Assembly (NCBI GenBank): GCA_950295325.1
Contig: OX485804.1
Span: 494,001-558,000 of the forward strand
Direction of reading: 5' to 3'
Length of the DNA stretch: 64,000 nucleotides
Origin: Polytrichum commune
Taxonomy: Eukaryota; Streptophyta; Polytrichopsida; Polytrichales; Polytrichaceae
Made by a program: the position numbers and the translations under genes. The notes below the pieces were generated by a model. The model made no database searches, had not been told where the DNA came from, and saw nothing but the letters and a program-made list of their open reading frames with translations. This document shows, piece after piece, positions 56,601-64,000 of this stretch. Each line of letters begins with the position of its first letter. Within the stretch, counting starts at the first letter, position 1.

Positions 56601-59474
56601 TCCTATGTCCAACCAGACTAATTACTCCTAACTGCAAATGCTCCAGAGAAGACAACAGTAGTCGAGGTAACCATCATTGATTAGTTTCTTTATTATGATT
56701 GTTTTCCCACTAGGTCAACTCCATGTAAAATTCGTTCAAAGTTAGATATTTATTATCAGTGATATGTTTTGCTCTGCCAAAACTTCTGTTGGTTATTGTT
56801 AACTCAATGAATGCTACCTTAATGTTTGTTGATTAATACAATATTTACATTTCACATGATTATACCTTGATCATACCTTGATTATTAACACCTTGTACTT
56901 AGGGCCACTTTACACTCTGGCCAAGTGTCATGACCATGAAATTGTGAGAGACCAGGGTCCTTGAAACTCATTTGAAGGCCGTACCATGGAAACTGAAACT
57001 GGATTTGGTGTGGTCACGGGCCTTCCAGTGTAATGTAAAGACATAGTATGCGACCGGGCTCTCCACCGAACGTCATTCCATTACCATCTTTTTCATGTAG
57101 GCCCTTCTACACAATGAGGTATAATAGATCAAGAGTTGCAAGATCTTGAATAGTCATGGTCTTCCGGTTCTGTGGTTTGAGGTAGGCTTCACGCAAAAGT
57201 CGGTAGATCATGTAAAATAATCCCATTAATGTCATGTAGGCTTCCAATGTAGGTTCAATCATTCAAACTCACTTGGCCCCTTAGGCCCTCGAGCTGTAGT
57301 AGTAATGTGCACAGGCTCATACTAACAGTAAAGAACTGCAGAAAATAATCTAGACTTGGATATGAGTGGGCGGCCTACCTAAACATAAATTGCTCATACA
57401 AGGAGATGTTCACCTCTACTTGTTTGGCTCATACTTTCCCCACTATTTGTTTTAGCTTACAAAGCTTATGAGGGATATGGAGGAGATGTTTGGATGGAAT
57501 TAGAATTTGGATCAGATTCTCCACGTGTAATTTTGGTCTGAAGAATTTATACTGAAACAAAACCTCCAGCCCTTGAGACAATAAAACTTTATGAAGACTT
57601 CTCACCTGCACATTCAAAAAACATAGATGTATTAGGCCCGGCAGGTTTTTCACAATTCTGTATGTGCAACAATTTCCAAGCATGAAGGCAATCTACTCTG
57701 TAACGGTTCCCAGAGATTATCCCACAATCAGTTCAACCTGCGTTGGTGATAGATCCTTGATGATATATTCTTGCAAACCAGTTGAGCACCTTGCAGTCTT
57801 ACCTGCTTATTTGTAAGAAGCTTCAAAAGAATGCAAGTTTACCCAAAGTATGGCAAACTAAGCTCTAGAGAACATGAAATTGCTTATATGTGGAAGGGTT
57901 GTGACACACAACTTGCAAGTTTGATGGCCCAAGGTAAATGAATTTGGACCCTTACATGCGTATAAAATGGTGGAGCACAGGTTCCTCCTTTTTTGGAGTG
58001 ATTTGAGACCATTAAACATGAAAACTCTAAAAGTTTTAGTTCAAAACATGACCTTGAATACCAATCGAAACAAAAGCAAGGACCAATCTTGAGACAAAGC
58101 TCCACCACGAAAGACACATGTAAGGATGCATAATCATTTACCTTGGCCCACCAAATTTGCAAGCTTGAGCTTGAGCTCAAAGTTTGTGCATGGCAAGGGT
58201 ATTAACAATTAATTGGTGAAGTACATAATTTCCACTTCACCATTTGTTGCCTTCCATCATTGACCATGCGTGTGTTGATCCAATGCGCCATGAAGGCCCT
58301 CCTCTAGTTCTTTCATGCCAACATGTCCTTTAATTCCAATATGGTAGATACTTGGGAACCTACCAAAAAAACATGTTCTCAAAAATGACATCTCACAACT
58401 TTGTAATTTTTGCCCACTCAAACAAGTTGACAACTCCCTCCACCCCATGTTGCAAAAACAAACACTTGTTAGACAACCTCCACACCAATTGCCATAATGA
58501 AGAAATACATGCACTAGCTAAGAACCTATCAGTGCATCCCACCACAAGTTGCTTCACACTCATAAGTGCTAGCAAATTCAAAAACTATGCACGTAGTGTT
58601 TCAAAAGAGGCATTTGGATACATTTATGTGAGTCCACTAGGATCGATTTGCAGTTGATGACATGGCAAATGGTGCATGCACCTGTTGGTGGGGATGGAGG
58701 TTTCATGTTGTCAATTTCAAATCACATCCTCGGGCTTATCCTTTGCCCCCCGCCTGCCTTACTTTCCCACTCCTTTGCATGCAATGGACGCCTCATATGA
58801 CTCGACTCTAACACCTTCTAATGCCTCATATTTGTTAGTGGTAGGTGGCCCGGCCTTTCCATCTCCGTTCTCCAAATTGCACACAAAAGTAGTGTGACAT
58901 TTTGTTTTCCTCTATGTACATGTTGTTGTAGTAGCATGTATACTTTGGTTTTATGATTGCAAGATGTCAATGTTGCAAGGTAGTATGGGATGTGGAGATG
59001 GTAAGGTGCGAGTAAAAGTAAAGGGTGTTGTGTATCCTTATGTTGGTCCTTTGTATGGTGAAGTCTCTAAGATTACATTGGATAGAAAATATTTTGTTTC
59101 TAGAAAAACATTTGCATAGACGTATGGACTCTGCAACACTGGTCTTCACAACACCCAAGAGGCTATTCATATAGGTCTTCATTGCAACAAAAAAGAGGTC
59201 ACAACTTTGTTTGGCCCTCTTATAAACAAACATGGCTACATGTATAGTCACTCAAAGGACGAGGAGCTCATTGCTAGAGTGGAAAGAAATAAATGATTAC
59301 ACACCAAAAGTCAGGTGGAAAAAGGTTGGGATGGCACAACCCCATACTACTTGCCATACATGTGATGGCCAAGCATTTTGCCTAGGTCAGTGTTTTGTGA
59401 CATGGCATGCAAAATAGGTATAAGATATATATACATGTTTACTAACTCAAAAGGGGGGGGGGTTAAGGTGGGAA
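56601..59474. other. Intergenic 3' region of single kinase, unit 3
   Basis: Collinear with unit 2 (30991-33899), including the 0.9-kb segment lost from unit 1. No gene called. Confidence 0.5.
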
Positions 59475-59842
59475 CTACACTATTTAATGTCATATGGTAT
59501 TTTAGGTCATTGTGAAAACTTTTCTAGTGACACATTTTATGTATAAGTTTACAAGTATTGTCATCCCAACTTACTCTTTGTTCATTCAAATGCCAATCAT
59601 TCAGAGTTTTTCTAAATTTTTTATATTAACATTTATGTGATGAGATATTGTCATGTATGATTGAATTTTGGATGAAAAATCATTTTGTGAGTGAAATTTT
59701 TTACAAATACTGTAAATATGTAATGCCCAATTTCTTTCACAAGGAATGACAAATGATGTTAGGTTTACAATTAGTGTTGGTGACACTACATGGGCAGCAA
59801 GACAATAGAATTGGTGACTCTAAAATTAATGCTTAAGTGTAC
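59475..59842 (+). mobile_element. MITE family A copy, unit 3
   Basis: Nearly identical to 8703-9072 of unit 1; begins ctacactatttaatgtc and ends at gcttaagtgtac. Confidence 0.6.
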
Positions 59843-61612
59843 AGAGGTTGAAAAGTTTCAATTCCTCTCACTAGTCGATTTTAATGTATTCATTTTACAT
59901 GAAATAAAAGTGATTATCCGTAATACCTTATGTCCGATGTAATATGTAAAAGCAATGATATGACCTGTCCAGTTGAAACATTATTTAGCAGGAATTGTAG
60001 GTAGAAATAAGTTTTTGGGTGAGGAGGATTATTTAATAATAATAAAAGGACAGTAAACCATGACATGGAGCGGGTAACAAGGAAGAGACCTGGAGGGATT
60101 TCTTTAGGAGCTGCCCAAAGTTCAATCTCAAAAATTAGTTTCACGACTCCCAACATTAAGGGACTTTCCCCACATGAGGTCCAACATGCCAATGGACTTT
60201 GACTAAGCATAACTTCATAAAATTATTAAGCAGTGTGCTTCATTCATGTAGACACCGAGAATATAACCATGGATACATAATTTGAATTTGCACTAGTTGC
60301 GGCATCCATAGTTATATTTTTAGGATCCGCATGAATGAACCCACATTACATAATAATTTTTTGTTGATCACAAAGAGTCCAAACCAATATTTCAAAGATG
60401 GAGTAGGAATTTATATGTGATGGAGCAAATGAACATCAACATTTTTTGAGGGTCCAATGTCAACTTGCCATCGATATATAGAAAACACGACTATTTTTTT
60501 GGTTGCCCCTACTTAATTGACATTTGGATATATTTGGACAACCCACTTGTCCAAAAAAAACAAGGGATGTGCACATGTGGGGGACAAAAACATCATATGA
60601 CAACTACAAAAATAACAACACAATAGTCACAACTTTGAATGTTTGTATTTCATTTTTGCCAACCACCATATTTGCATAGTGTTGCGATTTAGTGTACATC
60701 ATGTTGATGGTTGAAATTGTCCAAAATTCATGCAAAAATCCAAGTAAACTTAAATCCTAGCTTTGGATAATTGAACTTTGACACCATTGGTTTTTGTGAG
60801 ATTTCTATGGATTTTAGATTTTCTTGAAACAAAAGATGTGTGTTAATTCTAGGTAACACAAACAAAGGCCCAATCATTAACAATGTGTTTGGTATGAAAT
60901 ACAAGTAACCTAAGTAACATTGGACCGTGGGGCAAGAAAGGATTAAGCCTTGATAATTGTCAACATCACCATCTGATTATGAGATAGTTCCTCTAACCCA
61001 TGTAGCACTCTAAAGTTGGAGGTCCTTTTTTTATTAGGGATTAAAAATTGGGGGAGTGTTCAAGGTTTACTTCATATTAACATTTTGAAAAGTGGACTTG
61101 GGTTTATCATAGTATTCAATGGTTCTATATTCAGCACATAGCCAGTCCCCCAACCGGTGAATAATTTTCACAACATAGTTGTTGTATTCATGACAACTAC
61201 CTATGGACTTTCAATCCTTGAATGATTTTCCTCTCAAAAGAATATTTTTTGGTAATAAATTTCTCTAATCATGGAGTGAACAAAATGTAGTAGAAAGTTG
61301 AAACTATCTAGATTTTGATTTTAGAAAGCATTAATTCAACATTAAACTTAAATAATTTGTAGGAGATGCTAATTGTATTAGTTTTGTTTCAAATTTTGTA
61401 TGCGTATCACAAAGATGATTACGTATGTTGGGTAAAAAGTTAGAGAAAAACATCATCTTGATGCACTGGATAACAAGTATTCAATTTCATTAAAAAGAGT
61501 TGTTCACACTCTCTACAAATAAATGATATTTTCTTTACACATGTTGAAAAATGTGACAAGTCTTTAGAAAGTGAACTTAAACATCTAATATCCAAACAAA
61601 CTAATGCCATCT
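59843..61612. other. Intergenic, last part of unit 3
   Basis: Almost identical to 9073-10842 of unit 1, with only scattered substitutions. No gene supported. Confidence 0.55.
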
Positions 61613-61884
61613 TGTGAGCCCAATATGGTGTCCACATGTGTTCTTAATCGCAAGGGGTTAACAAAATTTGGACTTTCATTTGTGTTCAAATATTCAAAAA
61701 CATAAAAACAAGTTGTGTTCTTAGTTATTAGCTGAATTTAGTTGAAGCTAGGGTGTTAGTACTTGAGTGCTAGTAGGAATGGTTAGAGTTATTTAGAAGT
61801 TGGTTAATGGGGTTCCTAGGCTTAAGGCTTAAGCTTAATAAACGGGGTTTTATTAACCTATATAGATAGTCACTAGATTTTGGC

Positions 61885-61966
61885 ACATCCGCCTGTGGAT
61901 GCGAGTTGTGTGTAAGAGACTGGATTAAGGTCTGGACCGACCCGGGTTCGAATCCGGTTGGTTCCA
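61885..61966 (+). repeat. tRNA-like sequence (SINE head or tRNA relic)
   Basis: Contains an exact Pol III B-box ggttcgaatcc (61945-61955) inside a perfect palindrome ccgggttcgaatccgg, and an upstream stem-loop (agact..ggtct) placed like an anticodon arm. The acceptor stem does not pair and the A-box is poor, so it is not a functional tRNA. Confidence 0.45.
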
Positions 61967-61988
61967 TTGACTAGTGCTATCCCAAGAT

Positions 61989-62005
61989 GAGCTAGTGGTA
62001 AAAGC
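61989..62005 (+). repeat. Second tRNA-like 5' half (A-box-like)
   Basis: gagctagtggtaaaagc resembles the D-arm/A-box of tRNAs (TRGCNNAGTGG). It follows, rather than precedes, the B-box by about 35 bp, so the two may come from different tRNA-like pieces. Confidence 0.3.
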
Positions 62006-62468
62006 ATGAATAGTCTATAGGCGGATACGGAGAAGAAGTTACTACATATGTGTAAGTAGAACCTTCTCAATTACTTTTCATATTTTAGGGGTATTTTACT
62101 TATATTCACCTAACCGCTCACGGTTTATTAGGTTCGCGGGTTAATTGGAAAGGAAGTCAATGGTTCAAATTAAATTTAAGTTAAGTAATTCGTACGAAGA
62201 AGTCAAGATACTTGCGAAGGACACAAGGATGGCAACGAACGGAGGATGAAGACGAATGAAGGATGGCAACGGACGGTGGATGAAGCCGGACGGATGAAGA
62301 CCGTTTGATCAAGTGGATGGAAGACCAAGACCGTTGGATCTAGGGATGACGGCTTGAGTATGATGGCCGGCAATTCCAACCGTTAGATGTGGGTATGGTT
62401 AGATCTACGGCCGGTAAGGCTTGGTGATGGAAGGGGGTAGTCCCCCGAAGGGAAGGGCGGAGGTTCAT

Positions 62469-62532
62469 TCCCTCTCTCTCACTCTTGCGACTAGGACTAT
62501 TCCCTCTCTCTCACTCTTGCGACTAGGACTAT
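62469..62532. repeat. Tandem repeat, 32 nt x 2
   Basis: Two exact adjacent copies of a unit beginning tccctctctctcactcttgc, followed by a further CT-rich run. Confidence 0.85.
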
Positions 62533-62841
62533 CTCTCTCTCTCTCCTTCCTCTCTAGGAATGTGAGCTCTTAGAGCTAGAGAATATGTGGGCTTAGCTAG
62601 TTGGAGTTAGGAGAACGGGCCGAGTTAGGAGCCGGGTATGGACCATTGGCGAACCGGCCGATCATGGAGAAGGCCTAAGGGCACTAATGACACTTAGATG
62701 GTAGGCTATGTAATTAGGGATTTAAGTGTTGGTGTGTAAGTAACTTAGGGAGAAGGAGAATAGCATTTTTCAATGCTTGTATCCATGGGGATATTAACTA
62801 AAATGAGCCAATTGGGCCATTATGAGACAATTCGTACCGAT

Positions 62842-62876
62842 GGGAACGTGCATTGGGAACGTGCATTGGGAACGTG
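62842..62876. repeat. Tandem repeat, 13 nt x 2.7
   Basis: gggaacgtgcatt repeated, ending gggaacgtgg. Lies just before the first of the spaced palindromes. Confidence 0.85.
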
Positions 62877-62877
62877 G

Positions 62878-63431
62878 TTCACGAGTAAATACCCGTGAAT
62901 TGCCATCATTGACAAGGTTTAGAACAAGAGGAAGGTCATCAACATAGACTAACACACTATTTCATGCACATTGGTGTATATATATAAGCTAAAATAATGC
63001 ATATTCTAGCCCACATAAAAACTTAGCCCAGTTGTCACTACGGGTGTTCACTCGTGACCAACCAACACCCCGCAACAGATGAGCCTAGTATATCCATAAT
63101 ACAACATAAGTCGACACCACTAAGGAACAACCATGCGCATGTCAACAAATGTATGCAAATATAATGGGTCTAATCATAAAAGCTATCATGGGCACTTAAT
63201 ACTACTCAGAGAATACAAATACATCTAACCACGAGTGAACGCCCGTGACCAATCAACGCCATGCAACACACGATGCAAGATCCATAACACATGAAAGAAG
63301 GTCTACATGTCATATCCGACTACACAAATGAGGGTCAAAAAATCATTTGATTGAATCATAGATGCCACAGTGGGCACAAAAAATGTGAACAAAGTATATG
63401 AATTGTTGTATCCACGGGTGAACACCCGTGG
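62878..63431. repeat. Four spaced palindromes; part of a degenerate repeat of about 185 bp
   Basis: Palindromes built on cacggGTGttcacYcgtg occur at 62878-62899, 63041-63058, 63229-63247 and 63412-63431 (the last, ccacgggtgaacacccgtgg, is almost perfect). Flanks after the second and third align (gaccaayCAACrcc..gcaaca, atccataa), and those before the third and fourth share aatcata..gggcac. This indicates a decayed tandem repeat of about 180-190 bp. The second follows cactacggg (63036), compatible with a CACTA-type transposon end with subterminal repeats; that identity is inferred. Confidence 0.5.
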
Positions 63432-63456
63432 AAAATCTATCACCATAAAGGTCCGG

Positions 63457-64000
63457 CTATCTACAAGAGGAGTATGAATCCTTAATCATTTTCAACATCT
63501 TGTCATGAGGTTGTCTTTGAGCTATAGTACATTGCTTGCGCTTGACTTCTTCAAGCCGTTTTTTCTCCTCCATCAAAACTGTAGCTTCTCGAAGTTGTTT
63601 CACCCTTGCAGCCACGTAATCAGACATGGATGAGGTGGTATTGGGTGAACTACACCTCCAACATCCAGAACTATTTCCCGAGCCCGTGGGCTCACTGGGG
63701 TGAGTGGTTTGGAGAGAAAGGTGTCTCTTCACCCGAGCGCGTGTGACCGGACCCGCAACATCGACCGGAACAACCTCCTCAACCGCGACCGGAACAGCCA
63801 CCGCAACCGCGAGCGCAACATCGCGTGTTTGGAGCATATGTGTCTAACACAACAAACGACAAATTGTTATTAGAATCCCTGGGATGAAACACAACTAAAA
63901 AAATTGGGATTCATGTGGAAAATGAATTACCTTAGGGCATGGAGATGTCACTTCGGCGAAGTCGGCGTTAGCATCCGGAGGACGTTGTCGACATGGTGGA
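63457..64000 (-). CDS. 3' part of a spliced gene of unknown function (runs off window)
   Basis: Minus strand. The last exon is 63843-63457 and ends at a stop at 63457. It is joined in frame (phase 0) by an intron with canonical ends (GT at 63930-63929, AG at 63845-63844, intron 63930-63844) to an upstream exon open from the window edge to 63931, which reads PPDANADFAEVTSPCPK before the intron. The predicted protein has an A/V/P-rich stretch (alternating AVAV and VPVAVEE), a Ser/Thr/Gly-rich middle, and a charged, probably coiled-coil C-terminus (AARVKQLREATVLMEEKKRL). I do not recognise the family. The setting next to CACTA-like sequence suggests a transposon-associated gene, but a host gene is possible. 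The 5' end lies outside the window. Confidence 0.55.

Larger units (their letters stand above)
53845..61612 (+). repeat. Tandem array unit 3, truncated in window
   Basis: Collinear with unit 1 from 3952 to 10842. Homology ends sharply after ctaatgccatct at 61612 (10842 in unit 1), so the double kinase of this unit is not in the window. Confidence 0.9.
61613..63035. other. Non-unit sequence at the right of the array
   Basis: Begins tgtgagcccaatatgg directly at the break in unit 3 homology. Contains tRNA-like boxes (61885-62005), purine-rich degenerate repeats around 62205-62340 (ggatgaag, ggatggcaac), a 32-nt and a 13-nt tandem repeat. No protein-coding gene recognised. Could be a mobile insertion beginning with TG, or the true array boundary. 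Confidence 0.45.

Noticed and set aside
58352-58897. Pair of frames in the segment missing from unit 1 (also 32667-33325)
   Set aside because: The frames differ in extent between units 2 and 3, with an indel inside; the segment looks non-coding or an old repeat.
61885-61966. Functional tRNA gene
   Set aside because: The B-box is exact, but the acceptor arm does not pair, the T-stem has an 8-nt loop or a mismatch, and the A-box is degenerate.

Overview
This is nuclear DNA from a land plant. Supporting signs are TTTAGGG-type telomere-like tracts, low-GC intergenic DNA rich in foldback (MITE-like) elements, hAT-like and CACTA-like transposon remains, a LINE fragment, canonical GT-AG splice sites, and plant TKL-type protein kinases. 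The intron-free helical-domain kinases in a tandem cluster and the style of the LINE fragment suggest a seed-free plant, perhaps a moss. That placement is an inference; the species cannot be named from the window.

The window is dominated by a tandem array of about 24-26 kb units. Unit 1 is about 3952-28233, unit 2 about 28234-53844, and unit 3 about 53845-61612, where homology stops abruptly. Each complete unit carries, all on the + strand: (i) a 545-residue single kinase with an MLKL/HeLo-like helical N-terminus (5060-6697, 29353-30990, 54963-56600); (ii) a 1225-1227-residue double protein, helical-kinase-helical-pseudokinase (14846-18523, 41149-44832); (iii) two eroded kinase relics (about 20653-21539 and 25648-25860 in unit 1, with counterparts in unit 2). 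Unit 3 is cut off before its double gene. The two intact gene types share a homologous non-coding 5' region, including what looks like a spliced 5' UTR exon, so they come from one ancestral gene.

The most interesting system is the double gene. Its first kinase keeps all catalytic motifs. Its second has lost the glycine loop, the alpha-C Glu and the DFG Asp, and the two copies have lost DFG in different ways (NFL versus GFV) within a very divergent activation segment. This is the layout of plant tandem kinase-pseudokinase immune proteins, here with two cell-death-type helical domains. Function is inferred; no biochemical role is shown by the sequence.

The units differ by discrete events. Unit 1 lacks about 0.9 kb near 8155 and has a shortened MITE at 21701. 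Unit 2 lacks about 540 bp (23315-23855 of unit 1) and has a degenerate hAT-like transposase block (35270-38723) in place of 10096-12447 of unit 1. Within that block sits a 449-bp inverted-repeat element filled with palindromic repeats. Diagnostic differences between units are patchy, as expected from unequal crossing-over and gene conversion.

Outside the array, the left flank (1-3951) holds a near-perfect 159-nt-arm hairpin at 803-1138, a telomere-like tract and a complete MITE. The right flank (61613-64000) holds tRNA-like Pol III boxes, short tandem repeats, palindromes spaced about 160-190 bp, and the 3' end of a spliced minus-strand gene of unknown function, possibly part of a CACTA-like transposon.
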